From the NCBI GenBank assembly GCA_964556545.1, contig CAZKWE010000078.1, forward strand, positions 1-45,403: a stretch of DNA of 45,403 nt, read 5' to 3'. Both the position numbers and the translations under genes were made by a program. Of this stretch, positions 1 to 8,915 are shown in pieces. Origin of the DNA: JALSKU01 sp964556545. Its GTDB lineage: Bacteria > Campylobacterota > Campylobacteria > Campylobacterales > JALSKU01. How positions within the stretch are numbered: position 1 is the first letter of the stretch; every line of letters starts with the position of its first letter. The notes under the pieces are model-generated. The model made no database searches. It saw only the letters and a program-made list of their open reading frames with translations, and was not told where the DNA came from.

Positions 1-167
1 GAGATAACAATTATATCACCCATAACTCTTCCTCTAACCGGGGCATTTGATTTGATATGAAGATCACTTCCTTTTTTTTCAACCAGTTTTGCCAAATATA
101 CTTTAAGTCTTTTTGTCATTTCAAATGTCAGACTTTTTACATCCACTTCAACATTACTGCCGTTCAT
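1..167 (-). CDS. PilT-like type IV pilus retraction ATPase, N-terminal fragment cut by the window edge
   Basis: Only the first 55 codons lie in the window; the gene continues beyond base 1. The translated start carries GSDLHIKSNAPVRGRVMGDI, which matches the N-terminal PAS-like domain motif (SDLH followed by a basic R-G turn) of PilT/PilB-type secretion ATPases. In that family the protein is a cytoplasmic hexameric motor that retracts type IV pili. The ATG at 165-167 lies ten bases after the transaldolase stop, so it is probably the third gene of a serB-tal-pilT unit. The Walker motifs are outside the window, so PilT rather than another GspE-superfamily ATPase is inference from the SDLH motif. 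Confidence 0.7.
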   Translation of the reverse strand, partial: MNGSNVEVDVKSLTFEMTKRLKVYLAKLVEKKGSDLHIKSNAPVRGRVMGDIIVI

Positions 168-177
168 CTAAAATCCT

Positions 178-1182
178 TTATCTCTTTTGTTTATCTATGC
201 TTTTAAGTATTTCATTAAAAGCTATTTTAAATGCTTCAACTCCTTGTGTCATTAATTCTGCATATATTTTATCCATCTCAATCCCTTGATTTTCAAGGAC
301 TTTAAAATATTCATCAATCAAACTGTTTGGCAAAGGTTCTTTTGGTAAAAATTGATCGGAGTTCAAAAATGCTTCTATGGTTTTTAAAGGTGCGGTATTT
401 ATAGAGTTTGGATACAGAAGCTCTTTTATGTAATAAGCAGGCTCCAATGTATTGCCTTTTACTCCGGTACTTGCAAAAAGAGTTCTTGTGTTGATGACAT
501 TCGCACTCTCAATCATATTGTATATTTTTGAAGCATTATATATGCCCGTTAAAGAAGTTTTAATATTTTTTTCTAACAATTTTTCATCCATTTTTCTATC
601 AAATCTACTGACAAAAACACTCAAAACAACTTGCGGAAATTCAATTTCTTTGGCAATTTTTTGCTGGGCTTTTTTTATTGCCTGAAGAGATAATTTTGCT
701 TGTTCCGGAGAAAAGATAAGTGTAATATTTACATTTATTCCGTTGCAAAGCAACTCTTCTACAACTTCATATCCCGCATCAGTTGCAGGAACTTTGATCA
801 TTACATTTTTTTTATCTATTTTTTTATAAAGCCTTTTTCCCTCTTCTATACTTTCTTTTGCATCATCACAAAGTCTCGGATCAATTTCTATACTTATAAA
901 GCCATCATCTCCCTGCTTATATAAGGGCTCCAATATGGAAGCAGCTATAGATATATCTTTACATGCAATCTCTTCATATATCTCTTTTTCTGACAAATTG
1001 ATAAGTTTTTTTATTTCATCTTTGTAAATTGGAGAATTTAAAATAGCTTCTTTGAAAATTGCCGGATTGCTTGTAGCACCATTTACAACTTTTTTATCAA
1101 TCAATTTCTGAAAATCATTTAGCAAAAAATTTCTCTCTATAAAATCGCACCAAAGCGAAAACTTAATATCTTCTAAAAACAT
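178..1182 (-). CDS. tal: Transaldolase
   Basis: This 334-residue protein is a transaldolase of the TalB-like type, which moves a dihydroxyacetone unit between sedoheptulose-7-phosphate and glyceraldehyde-3-phosphate in the non-oxidative pentose phosphate pathway. The family signature GATSNPAIFKEAI is at about residues 35-47. The Schiff-base lysine is K130 in NVMIKVPATDAG. The TLIFSPEQA and SVFVSRFDRK strands of the TIM barrel follow. The ATG abuts the stop codon of serB with no spacer, so the two are probably translationally coupled. Length fits the family and nothing is missing. Confidence 0.96.
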   Translation of the reverse strand: MFLEDIKFSLWCDFIERNFLLNDFQKLIDKKVVNGATSNPAIFKEAILNSPIYKDEIKKLINLSEKEIYEEIACKDISIAASILEPLYKQGDDGFISIEIDPRLCDDAKESIEEGKRLYKKIDKKNVMIKVPATDAGYEVVEELLCNGINVNITLIFSPEQAKLSLQAIKKAQQKIAKEIEFPQVVLSVFVSRFDRKMDEKLLEKNIKTSLTGIYNASKIYNMIESANVINTRTLFASTGVKGNTLEPAYYIKELLYPNSINTAPLKTIEAFLNSDQFLPKEPLPNSLIDEYFKVLENQGIEMDKIYAELMTQGVEAFKIAFNEILKSIDKQKR

Positions 1183-1809
1183 TTATACTCCCTCAATATG
1201 TAATATTTCACTTAAATCTTTATTTTCTACTGTACAATTTGCCTCTTTTTTCAATATATCATTCGCGCAAAAAGCTATCTTTGTTTTTGCATATTCAAAC
1301 ATAGAAAGATCATTCGCACCATCTCCTATAACTACGGTATTATCTTTTTCTATATGCAAAACTTTTTGCAATCTTTTTAGCATATCACCCTTACTAAAAC
1401 CAAACATCATATCTCCGCCTACTTGTCCGCTTAAGATACCATTTTTACTATGAAGTATATTGGCAAATGAAGTATCATATCCTAAAATATCTTTTGCATA
1501 ATCAGTTGCATTTCTAAAACCTCCGCTAAAAACAATAACTGTGTAGCCTCTTTTTTTTAACTCTGTTATAGTTTCTTTCGCCCCTTTCATAAAAGGCAGA
1601 CTATGGCATATTTCATCAACTTTTGATACTTCCAATCCTTTTAACAACTCTACTCTTTTGATTAAACTTTCAAAAAAATCAATCTCACCCGCCATAGCTT
1701 TTGAAGTAATTGCAGAAACTTTCTTTCCGATTCCCAATTCATCAGCTAAAAAATCTATAGTTTCACCGTCCATTAAAGTTGAATCAAAATCAAACACACA
1801 CAATTTCAC
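1183..1809 (-). CDS. serB: Phosphoserine phosphatase
   Basis: This HAD-superfamily phosphatase catalyses the last step of serine synthesis, phosphoserine to serine. Visible motifs are motif I FDFDSTL with nucleophile D7 and acid/base D9, motif II SGG at 95-97, the K140 region, and motif III GDGAND at 162-167. At 208 residues it lacks the N-terminal ACT-like domain of E. coli SerB, as is usual for short SerB proteins. Translation begins at a GTG at 1807-1809, supported by an AAGGAG at 1819-1824 nine bases upstream. It is the first gene of the leftmost minus-strand unit and is read divergently from the metF-like gene. Confidence 0.93.
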   Translation of the reverse strand: MKLCVFDFDSTLMDGETIDFLADELGIGKKVSAITSKAMAGEIDFFESLIKRVELLKGLEVSKVDEICHSLPFMKGAKETITELKKRGYTVIVFSGGFRNATDYAKDILGYDTSFANILHSKNGILSGQVGGDMMFGFSKGDMLKRLQKVLHIEKDNTVVIGDGANDLSMFEYAKTKIAFCANDILKKEANCTVENKDLSEILHIEGV

Positions 1810-1882
1810 CTAACAAATCTCCTTTTTGGTTTTTAAGTACCTAATCTCTATAAAGAGTATCCTTAATTAAGCATTTATAGGA

Positions 1883-1888
1883 TATAAT
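1883..1888 (+). promoter_or_regulatory. Probable -10 box (TATAAT) for the metF-like gene
   Basis: A perfect TATAAT lies in the 109-base divergent gap between serB and the metF-like gene, about 30 bases before its ATG. No convincing -35 box is visible, which is normal for sigma-70 promoters in Campylobacterota. Confidence 0.55.
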
Positions 1889-1918
1889 ACTAAAAAATAT
1901 GTAAGAAATGGGTTAAAC

Positions 1919-2839
1919 ATGATAGAGAGTTTCATAAATAAATTACATAATAAAAGTTTTTTGAGTTTAGAAGTAACACCTCCGCATGCACCAAATCTCA
2001 ATAACATAATTGAAAATATAAAAAAATTCAAATTAGATAGTGCGGTTGATGGCTTCAGTACTACCGACAACCCTCTTGCAAGATTAAAATACGACTCTAT
2101 GTTTTCCGCACTCAAACTCCAGCAAACATTCCAAAAAGCCTGCATTGTCACTATGAGTATGAGAGACAGAAATAAAATTGCTCTGCAATCAGATCTTCTT
2201 GGGATGAATGATTTTGACCTTAGGATTGTTTTGGCACTTACCGGCGATCCTGCACATTCAAGTGATCAGCCTGGTGCAAAAGCTGTAAACGAAGGAAGAA
2301 GTACACTTCTTTTGGATATGATAAAATGTTTTAATTCCGGCATTGATTATTCCGGAAAGCCTTTTAAAATTTCTCCAAAAAAAATATTTCCAATATCCGT
2401 TACAAATGCCTATGCAAAAAGCAATAAAACTATCTACAAGAATCTTAGATTAAAACTTTCCCATGGGACAGGTGCCATCATAACACAACCTGTTTATGAT
2501 AAAGACAATGCCAAAATGCTTCTAAAAACTTTTGAACAGGCTAAAAACGATACGGAATTTTTAGAAAATGATCCTGTTATGGTATTGGGTTTTTTTCCTA
2601 TTACGAGATTGAGGACTGCACAATTTTTAAATTCTCATGTCCCCGGTGTTTATGTTCCTGCATCATGGATGGAAAAACTTTTAACTGCAAAAGAAAAATC
2701 ACCCGAAGAAGAGTTAAAAACAGGACTTGAACTAAGCAAAAGAGCTTTTAACGAGATTTACAAAACCGGAAGGAAGGTTCACCTTATGTCGGCGAACCAT
2801 TTTGAGTTGATAAGAGATATATTAGAAATCTCTCTTTAA
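1919..2839 (+). CDS. Methylenetetrahydrofolate reductase family protein
   Basis: The 306-residue product looks like an FAD-dependent TIM-barrel enzyme of the methylenetetrahydrofolate reductase superfamily. It has the acidic SLEVTPPHAPN strand near residue 16, where canonical MetF has FEFFPPK. It also has VLALTGDPAHSSDQ in the middle, matching the LTGDP flavin-binding turn, and TGAIITQPVYD and PVMVLGFFPI barrel strands further on. If active it would supply methyl-THF for methionine or C1 metabolism. The sequence differs enough from classical MetF that it may be a second, divergent subtype, so I give no symbol. It stands alone on the plus strand, and its last 18 bases overlap the end of cheW on the other strand. 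Confidence 0.75.
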   Translation: MIESFINKLHNKSFLSLEVTPPHAPNLNNIIENIKKFKLDSAVDGFSTTDNPLARLKYDSMFSALKLQQTFQKACIVTMSMRDRNKIALQSDLLGMNDFDLRIVLALTGDPAHSSDQPGAKAVNEGRSTLLLDMIKCFNSGIDYSGKPFKISPKKIFPISVTNAYAKSNKTIYKNLRLKLSHGTGAIITQPVYDKDNAKMLLKTFEQAKNDTEFLENDPVMVLGFFPITRLRTAQFLNSHVPGVYVPASWMEKLLTAKEKSPEEELKTGLELSKRAFNEIYKTGRKVHLMSANHFELIRDILEISL

Positions 2840-3328
2840 AAGAGCATTGACATTTAAGATAGTAACTATACTATCTTCCATTTTTCCTATACCAAAAATC
2901 ATATTATCACTACCCTCTTCCTTATGAAAAGTTTCAGGCGGAGTCTCTATGTTTGACTGTTCGATTCTGATAGCTTTTGTAAGTCTATCAATCACAAAAC
3001 CGGCTTCATTGTTTTTTGTTTTTATAACTATATATCTTGTATCTTCATTTTGAGGTATAGGCGGGAGACCAAATTTTCTTCTAAGGTCAATAAGAGGCAA
3101 AATACTTCCTCTTAAATTAAACACCCCAAGTACATAATCAGGAACACTTGGTACTTTTGTACACTCTATGGGTTTTATAATTTCTTGGATATTAAGAATC
3201 GGAACTGCCAACTCTTCATTTCCAACCACAAAGCCAACCAATTGTATTATATTTTCATTGTCTTTGTTTTCTTCGCCATTTTGCTGTTCTTGCTGTTTTT
3301 GCAGTATTGATTTTAACTTTTCACTCAT
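2822..3328 (-). CDS. cheW: Chemotaxis coupling protein CheW
   Basis: A 168-residue single CheW-domain scaffold that links chemoreceptors to the CheA kinase at the inner face of the membrane. The core runs from about residue 27, with VGNEELAVPILNIQEII, VPSVPDYVLGVFNLRGSILP and LIDLRRKFG as the two SH3-like half-barrels. The first 25 residues are a charged, glutamine- and glutamate-rich tail without domain features. It follows the CheA gene by three bases and is last in the lpxB-to-cheW run. Its 3' end overlaps the convergent metF-like gene. Confidence 0.93.
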   Translation of the reverse strand: MSEKLKSILQKQQEQQNGEENKDNENIIQLVGFVVGNEELAVPILNIQEIIKPIECTKVPSVPDYVLGVFNLRGSILPLIDLRRKFGLPPIPQNEDTRYIVIKTKNNEAGFVIDRLTKAIRIEQSNIETPPETFHKEEGSDNMIFGIGKMEDSIVTILNVNALLKRDF

Positions 3329-3331
3329 TTT

Positions 3332-5650
3332 TTACTCCATAGGAAGTTTTAAATTTTTCTTAACAACATTTGCCAAATACTCTAAAGAGTATGGTTTGGT
3401 TATGTACTCTGTCATTCCTACTTCTACTCCTCTCATTCTGTCTGACTTGGAAGTTCTGGAAGTAACCGCAACCAAAGGCAAATATTTATACCTTGAATAC
3501 TTTCTGATTTCACCTGCAAGCGTATAGCCATCCATCCTTGGCATCTCTATATCGATCAAAACGATATCAAAACTCTTATCTCCTGATTTTAAAAGCTGTA
3601 AAGCTTCAACACCGTTTGTTGCTTCAGTTATGTTTAGTCCTAATGGTTGTAAAGCTTTTTGCATAATGGTTCTGTCAGTTTTACTATCATCTACTATCAA
3701 TACATTATAATCGCCAGGTTCTTTTTTGGAGGTACTCTCTTGTGTTTCATTTATTTTTTTTATGGTACTGCCGGTCTCTTTGGCAAGCTCCATCAAAGCC
3801 CCGACATCTACGATTAGTGTCACTCTTCCGTCGCCTCTTATAGTAGCACCTGCGATACCTTTTATACCTTGAAGATAATCACCAAGAGATTTGATAACTA
3901 TCTCTTCTTGACCTACAAGAGTATCTACTATAACTCCGAGTTTTGATTCTGCGAGAGCTATAACAACTATATACAGATTCTCTCCGCTATCAAAAACTTC
4001 TTCTATTCCGAAAACATCGGAAAGTCTGACAAGAGGTAAAATTTCTTCTCTTAGTCTCAATACATCTTTACCCTCGATAGAATATATCTCTTCAGCCGGA
4101 ACTCTTACGGTTTCCAAAACGGAAGATAGCGGAATAGCAAAATACTCTTCCTGAGCACCTACTAAAAGTGCCTGTATGATCGCTAGAGTCAGAGGAATTT
4201 TTAATTTTATAATTGTACCTTTTCCTTTTTCACTGTCTATATCTATAATACCGTTTAATTTTTCTATATTTGTTTTTACAACATCCATTCCTACGCCACG
4301 CCCCGAAACATTCGTAACTGCTGCCGCGGTAGAAAATCCCGGTTTAAATATCAAAGCAAAAGCTTCTTTGTCCGTAAGATTATCCGCCTCTCTTTCCGTA
4401 ATCAGACCTTTTTCCAAAGACTTTTGGATAAGCATATCCGAATCAAGACCTTTTCCGTCATCAACAATTTCTATAACTATAGAGTTGCCCTCATTATAAG
4501 CTTTAAGCTCTATGGTTCCATGTTCGGGCTTGCCCATGGCCAGCCTGGTTTGAGCATCTTCTATACCATGATCACAAGAGTTTCTTATGATATGGACCAA
4601 AGGATCTCCTATCTCTTCTATAATAGACTTATCAAGTTCCGTCTCTTCACCTGATATTTTTAGTTCAATATTTTTTCCAAGTTCACGCGACAAATCTCTT
4701 ACCATTCTCGGAAATTTATTAAATACTTTGGCTATAGGAAGCATTCTTGTCTTCATAACGGCAATTTGTAAATCAGTCGTAACAATAGAAACCGAAGAAA
4801 CAACCTGATTTAATTCTTCAAGAAATTTTTCACCCTCATATCTCTCTTCAACATCATCATAAATTTTTAAAAGCCTGTTTTTTCCAAGAACAAGTTCTCC
4901 TATAAGATTCATAAGATGATCAAGTCTTTTAACCTCAACTCTTATGGTTTGCTCCAGAGTACTGCCACTGCTTTTTTTAATAGGTGCGGAGGTGGTTTTG
5001 TTTGATTTTTTAGGCTCTTTTTTGGGTATTTCTTTCTTTGGTGTTTCCTCTTTTTTATCTATTTTCGGTTCAGCTTTCTTCTCTTTTTTCTTTTTCTTTT
5101 TTTCTTCTCTTTTTTCCTGTAAAAGTCTTTCTATTTCCGCTTCAACTTCTTCATCACTCATATCGGAATAATCAGGCTCTTCTTCAGGCTCAGTTTCTTC
5201 CGGTTCTTCCTCTTTGTGTTCTTCTTCGGTAGATATTTCATCTTGCTCTTGTATCTCTTCACCTTTTGATATGGCATCAAGCTTTGCACACACGGGAGCT
5301 ATAACGATATCATCATTCTGGTCACTTCCCGTATCTCTTACACTGTAAAGAAGTGCCTTCATCATATCAATAGACTCCAAAACAGTATCCATTATCACAG
5401 GTGTTATACTAAGTTCACCTTTTCTTGCCTTGTTTAAAACATCTTCCATATGATGGGTAAGTTCAGTCAGAGTATCAAGATTTAGAAAAGAACTTGATCC
5501 TTTTATGGTATGGGCTACTCTGAAAATTGAGTTTAAAAGTTCCAAATCTTCAGGATTGTTTTCAAGTTCCACTAAGTCTTGGTCAAGCTGTTCAATAAGC
5601 TCGAAAGCTTCTATTAAAAAATCTTCCAATATTTCTTGCATATCATCCAT
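3332..5650 (-). CDS. cheA: Chemotaxis histidine kinase CheA with C-terminal receiver domain (CheA-Y fusion)
   Basis: This 772-residue hybrid kinase phosphorylates response regulators in response to receptor signals. The order is an HPt (P1) domain with phospho-accepting H47 in VAHTIKGSSSFL, a very acidic then lysine-rich linker at about 130-230, and the P3 dimerisation helices. The HATPase domain follows (NSCDHGIEDA, DDGKGLD and GRGVGMDVV boxes), then a CheW-like P5 domain and a receiver domain from about 650. The receiver has LIVDDSKTDR and acceptor aspartate in VLIDIEMPRMDGY. No folded P2 domain is apparent between P1 and P3; the low-complexity linker takes its place. Its ATG shares one base with the cheV stop (TAATG), suggesting translational coupling. 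Confidence 0.96.
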   Translation of the reverse strand: MDDMQEILEDFLIEAFELIEQLDQDLVELENNPEDLELLNSIFRVAHTIKGSSSFLNLDTLTELTHHMEDVLNKARKGELSITPVIMDTVLESIDMMKALLYSVRDTGSDQNDDIVIAPVCAKLDAISKGEEIQEQDEISTEEEHKEEEPEETEPEEEPDYSDMSDEEVEAEIERLLQEKREEKKKKKKEKKAEPKIDKKEETPKKEIPKKEPKKSNKTTSAPIKKSSGSTLEQTIRVEVKRLDHLMNLIGELVLGKNRLLKIYDDVEERYEGEKFLEELNQVVSSVSIVTTDLQIAVMKTRMLPIAKVFNKFPRMVRDLSRELGKNIELKISGEETELDKSIIEEIGDPLVHIIRNSCDHGIEDAQTRLAMGKPEHGTIELKAYNEGNSIVIEIVDDGKGLDSDMLIQKSLEKGLITEREADNLTDKEAFALIFKPGFSTAAAVTNVSGRGVGMDVVKTNIEKLNGIIDIDSEKGKGTIIKLKIPLTLAIIQALLVGAQEEYFAIPLSSVLETVRVPAEEIYSIEGKDVLRLREEILPLVRLSDVFGIEEVFDSGENLYIVVIALAESKLGVIVDTLVGQEEIVIKSLGDYLQGIKGIAGATIRGDGRVTLIVDVGALMELAKETGSTIKKINETQESTSKKEPGDYNVLIVDDSKTDRTIMQKALQPLGLNITEATNGVEALQLLKSGDKSFDIVLIDIEMPRMDGYTLAGEIRKYSRYKYLPLVAVTSRTSKSDRMRGVEVGMTEYITKPYSLEYLANVVKKNLKLPME

Positions 5651-6606
5651 TACGCTTCCTTATTACCATTGATATGAGATTTGACAACTCTTGAAATTTC
5701 ACTGTAAAATTCAGGTGCATCAAATTTTGTAAGATACGCCTCACCACCTGCCTCTTTTCCTCTAATCTCACTAAAATGATCACTTATGGAAGAGTTGAAG
5801 ATAAGAGGTATATCTTTAAATCTATCATCATCTTTCAATTTTGCCGCAAAATGAAAACCATCCATCTGCGGCATTTCGACATCACTTATGATGATTTTCA
5901 ATTCTTTGGTTATACTCTCTCCGTAAACATTGTACAACTCTTCAAGTTTTTCAAGAGCATTTACTCCATCTTTTGCTTCTATCGGCTTCATTCCCATTTT
6001 GGTAAGAGCATCTCTCATAAGTTTTCTTGCCGTACTGCTGTCATCAACTATCAATGCCAATCCGCCTAACTGATCAATCAAGCCGTCTTCAAGATCAATA
6101 TTCGGCTGATAGATACCAAGCTCTTCCATAATGGTCTCAAGATCAAGTATTAAAAGAACTTCATCATTCTCAATCCTTGTAACACCTGTTATCTGAGCTT
6201 TGTCCAAAACTCCGTTGCCCATTGAAAAACTTGCCGATTCTATATCTTCCCAGCTTATTCTTCTTATTCTTTTTGCTTCATGCACTATAAAACCTATAAG
6301 CATTCCGTTAAATTCGGCTATCAATACTCTCGGTTTTATATTTAAATCATCAGGAACTTCTATACCCATCCATTTAGCAAGATTTATAACAGGTATAACT
6401 ACTCCTCTAAGATCAAAAATTCCCTCTACAAAGTCAGGTACATTCGGAATTTCAGTTATATTTGGTATCTTTATAATTTCTCTGACTTTGACAACATTAA
6501 CTCCATATATACCTTCATATACTTTATCGCCGTCTTTTTTAAATATACGAAAGTCAACAAGCTCCATCTCATTGGAGCCTACTTGCAACACATCTTGTTT
6601 TTTCAT
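5650..6606 (-). CDS. cheV: Chemotaxis protein CheV (CheW-receiver fusion)
   Basis: A 318-residue adaptor with an N-terminal CheW domain at about 15-165 (GVNVVKVREIIKIPNITEIP, FVEGIFDLRGVVIPVINLA). The C-terminal receiver domain at about 180-310 has ALIVDDSSTARKLMRDAL and acceptor aspartate in IIISDVEMPQMDGFHF. CheV proteins couple receptors to CheA, and phosphorylation of the receiver tunes adaptation. It sits between the LpxH-like gene and cheA with one-base TAATG overlaps on both sides, so expression of the three genes should be tightly linked. Length and motifs are normal. Confidence 0.95.
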   Translation of the reverse strand: MKKQDVLQVGSNEMELVDFRIFKKDGDKVYEGIYGVNVVKVREIIKIPNITEIPNVPDFVEGIFDLRGVVIPVINLAKWMGIEVPDDLNIKPRVLIAEFNGMLIGFIVHEAKRIRRISWEDIESASFSMGNGVLDKAQITGVTRIENDEVLLILDLETIMEELGIYQPNIDLEDGLIDQLGGLALIVDDSSTARKLMRDALTKMGMKPIEAKDGVNALEKLEELYNVYGESITKELKIIISDVEMPQMDGFHFAAKLKDDDRFKDIPLIFNSSISDHFSEIRGKEAGGEAYLTKFDAPEFYSEISRVVKSHINGNKEA

Positions 6607-7364
6607 TATATGTTTTCTCCTTTTTCTAAAGGCAAATCTTTTTTGAACTTTACTTTTTGGAATTCTGATTGTGATTGTACTATAATAAAACTTTTATTGC
6701 ACGCAAAAGATGAAATATTGATATATTTTTTATCCTCTTTTATATATAGTGTTACATTTTGATGAAAATGGCCTTCTATGATTATATCTATATCATTTGT
6801 CAAAAGTTTTGCCATTCTTGTTTGTACAATATCTTTAAAATTGTCTATTTTTTTACATATATCTTTTTTATATTGGGATCTTATAATTTTTTTTGATATG
6901 AAGCCATTTAAAAAATTATCTACAATTGATATCGTAAAAAGGAAAATCTTTGAACGAATTATCTTGGTATAAACTGTATATAAAAAAGGAGTTGCCTTAT
7001 CTCCGTGCAAAAGCAAAACATTATAGTTATTCATTTTAAAAACAGCAGGTTGGTCTTTGTAGGAAAAAACTTTTATATCCGGAAATATCTTTTTTAAATT
7101 AAAGTCATGATTTCCTTCAAAATAAAAAATTTCTACTTTTTTTGAAATTTTATTTATCAAATTTATATATTTTTGATTGATTTTTTGTGTATATTCAACA
7201 CCGCCGACCAATAGATCAAATATATCGCCCATTAAAAAAAGTTGACTTGTATCAATTCTTTTTTCATCAATGCTTTTTAAAAACTCAAAAAAATTATCTC
7301 TTTTTTTATTGACATGAGAATCAGCTACAAAAACAGCACCTCTTTTTATCTCACTATGGAACAT
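6606..7364 (-). CDS. LpxH-like metallophosphoesterase (putative UDP-2,3-diacylglucosamine diphosphatase)
   Basis: The 252-residue protein has the five calcineurin-like metal-binding blocks: VADSHVN (D-x-H) near 14, LMGDIFDLL near 45, EGNHDF near 80, LLHGDKATP near 116 and EGHFHQN near 198. In LpxH these hold two Mn ions that cleave UDP-2,3-diacylglucosamine to lipid X in lipid A synthesis. The domain layout suits LpxH, and lpxB lies in the same run, but GNHD rather than GNRD and the general divergence mean another cytoplasmic phosphoesterase is possible. The first 11 bases overlap argC and the last base overlaps cheV. Confidence 0.75.
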   Translation of the reverse strand: MFHSEIKRGAVFVADSHVNKKRDNFFEFLKSIDEKRIDTSQLFLMGDIFDLLVGGVEYTQKINQKYINLINKISKKVEIFYFEGNHDFNLKKIFPDIKVFSYKDQPAVFKMNNYNVLLLHGDKATPFLYTVYTKIIRSKIFLFTISIVDNFLNGFISKKIIRSQYKKDICKKIDNFKDIVQTRMAKLLTNDIDIIIEGHFHQNVTLYIKEDKKYINISSFACNKSFIIVQSQSEFQKVKFKKDLPLEKGENI

Positions 7365-8370
7365 AAGCTATAACCGGAATACCTAAATCTTCTTTAAAGC
7401 CGCTCATTATATTGGCATTGACTACCGCACCGGAAGATGAACCTTTTAAAATATTATCTATAGTCGAACAAATATAAAGTTTTTTACCTGATTTTTTTAC
7501 AAAAATATCACAAAAATTTGTACCTGCTACCGATTTCATCTCTACGGGTTTGTCAAAAACTCTGATAAATTTTTCATTTTTATAAAACTCTTTCAGATAT
7601 GAAAGAGGTTCTATATCCTCTTTTAAAACGGTATAAATATCACACATTTCACCTCTGATCAAAGGTAAAAGATGCGGTATAAAATTGACATCGAAACTTA
7701 TTCCTCCCGATACAATTCTCATTTTTTCTTTTATTTCCGGTTCGTGTCTGTGCATCAAAGGATTATAGGCAAAAACATTTTCATCAATTGAAACAAAATG
7801 TGTTTTGTCCGTACATTTCTTTCCTGCCCCGCTTACTCCGCTTTTTGCATCTATAAAAACAGGATATTTTTTATCCAAATATTTAACAAAAGGAAGAATT
7901 CCAAGAAGGGTTGCAGTTGGATAACATCCGGGGTTTGCCACGAGATTTGCATTTTTGATATCTTTTCTAAAAAATTCAGGAAGTCCGTAAACCGCCTCTT
8001 TTAAATGCTCTTTATCCGTATGCTTACAATAGAATTTTTCATATGTTTCAAGCTCAAGTCTGTAATCGGCTGAAAGATCCACTACTTTTACATCAAGCTT
8101 TAGTAATTCTTTTGCAAAACCCATAGCAGTTTTATGGGGCAGTGCTAAAAAAGCAAGATTTGCTACTGAAGCAATTTCTTTTGCATCAGCCTTTTTTATT
8201 TCTGCATCATATACCCCTTTAAGAGAAGGATGAAGTTCATTCAAATTCATTCCTCCCTCACTGTTTGCTATATAAACAAGTTCGAATCCCGGATGATTTA
8301 TAAGTATTTTTATAAGCTCAAGCCCGGTAAACCCGCTTGCACCTATAACTGCTACTTTTATTTGTTTCAC
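7354..8370 (-). CDS. argC: N-acetyl-gamma-glutamyl-phosphate reductase
   Basis: The third enzyme of arginine biosynthesis, reducing N-acetylglutamyl phosphate to the semialdehyde with NADPH. The N-terminal Rossmann motif is VIGASGFTGLELIKIL at about 9-24. The catalytic cysteine is in the family signature LVANPGCYPTATLLG near residue 148. The dimerisation domain includes SGVSGAGKKC and FIPHLLPLIRGE. The length of 338 is typical. A GTG at 8368-8370 is the start, with AGGAAT just upstream. It follows greA by 13 bases and overlaps the LpxH-like gene by 11 bases; no other arg gene is nearby. Confidence 0.96.
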   Translation of the reverse strand: MKQIKVAVIGASGFTGLELIKILINHPGFELVYIANSEGGMNLNELHPSLKGVYDAEIKKADAKEIASVANLAFLALPHKTAMGFAKELLKLDVKVVDLSADYRLELETYEKFYCKHTDKEHLKEAVYGLPEFFRKDIKNANLVANPGCYPTATLLGILPFVKYLDKKYPVFIDAKSGVSGAGKKCTDKTHFVSIDENVFAYNPLMHRHEPEIKEKMRIVSGGISFDVNFIPHLLPLIRGEMCDIYTVLKEDIEPLSYLKEFYKNEKFIRVFDKPVEMKSVAGTNFCDIFVKKSGKKLYICSTIDNILKGSSSGAVVNANIMSGFKEDLGIPVIAYVP

Positions 8371-8383
8371 TCTAATTCCTAAA

Positions 8384-8851
8384 TTAATTTATCTCGATTA
8401 TTTCATATTTTTTAATGCCACCGGGCAATCTCATCTCCACCTCGTCACCTTCTTCTTTTCCCAAAAGTTGCTTTGTAAGCGGAGAATTGTATGAAATCAT
8501 TCCATTTTCAGGCGAACTCTCATAACTTCCCACTATCTTGTAAGTTATCTCTTCACCACTATCTATATCTTCCAAAGTTACAGTAGATCCGAATCTGACT
8601 TTATCATGTTCATATTTGCTCGGGTCCACCACTTGAGTTTTTGCAAGATAAGTACTTAATTCATGAATTCTTGCTTCTATAAAAGCAAGTCTCTCTTTTG
8701 CCGCATGATATTCGGCATTCTCTTTTAAATCTCCGTGACTTCTTGCTATATCTATCTCTGTAACGGTCTGAGGTCTTTGAACTTTTTGAAGTTCTTGAAC
8801 CTCAGCAACAAGTTTATCATAACCCTCTTTTGTAATAGGTTCTTTTTGCAT
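8384..8851 (-). CDS. greA: Transcription elongation factor GreA
   Basis: A 155-residue factor that rescues backtracked RNA polymerase by stimulating transcript cleavage. The N-terminal coiled coil covers about residues 1-75, with the conserved tip DIARSHGDLKENAEYHAAKE carrying the acidic pair needed for cleavage. The C-terminal FKBP-like domain includes SPLTKQLLGKEEGDEVEM. It has its own candidate promoter overlapping the end of lpxB, so it may be expressed independently of lpxB. Confidence 0.97.
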   Translation of the reverse strand: MQKEPITKEGYDKLVAEVQELQKVQRPQTVTEIDIARSHGDLKENAEYHAAKERLAFIEARIHELSTYLAKTQVVDPSKYEHDKVRFGSTVTLEDIDSGEEITYKIVGSYESSPENGMISYNSPLTKQLLGKEEGDEVEMRLPGGIKKYEIIEIN

Positions 8852-8909
8852 ATATAATTTACTCCCTGCCTCATTTATTTATGGATACTTCTAATCCCAT
8901 ATATCTCTA

Positions 8910-8915
8910 ATTATA
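8910..8915 (-). promoter_or_regulatory. Probable -10 box for greA, overlapping the lpxB stop codon
   Basis: Read on the minus strand, TATAAT spans 8915 to 8910 and includes the lpxB stop codon. It is about 60 bases upstream of the greA ATG, in the only sizeable gap in this run. Confidence 0.45.

Noticed and set aside
452..924. Plus-strand open frames within tal
   Set aside because: They are antisense to a well-supported transaldolase and their products are low-complexity, phenylalanine- and isoleucine-rich sequences typical of reverse-strand reading of AT-rich genes.
5060..5130. Pyrimidine-rich tract resembling a simple repeat
   Set aside because: It is the reverse strand of the lysine/glutamate linker of CheA and is explained by coding content; no regular unit length is present.
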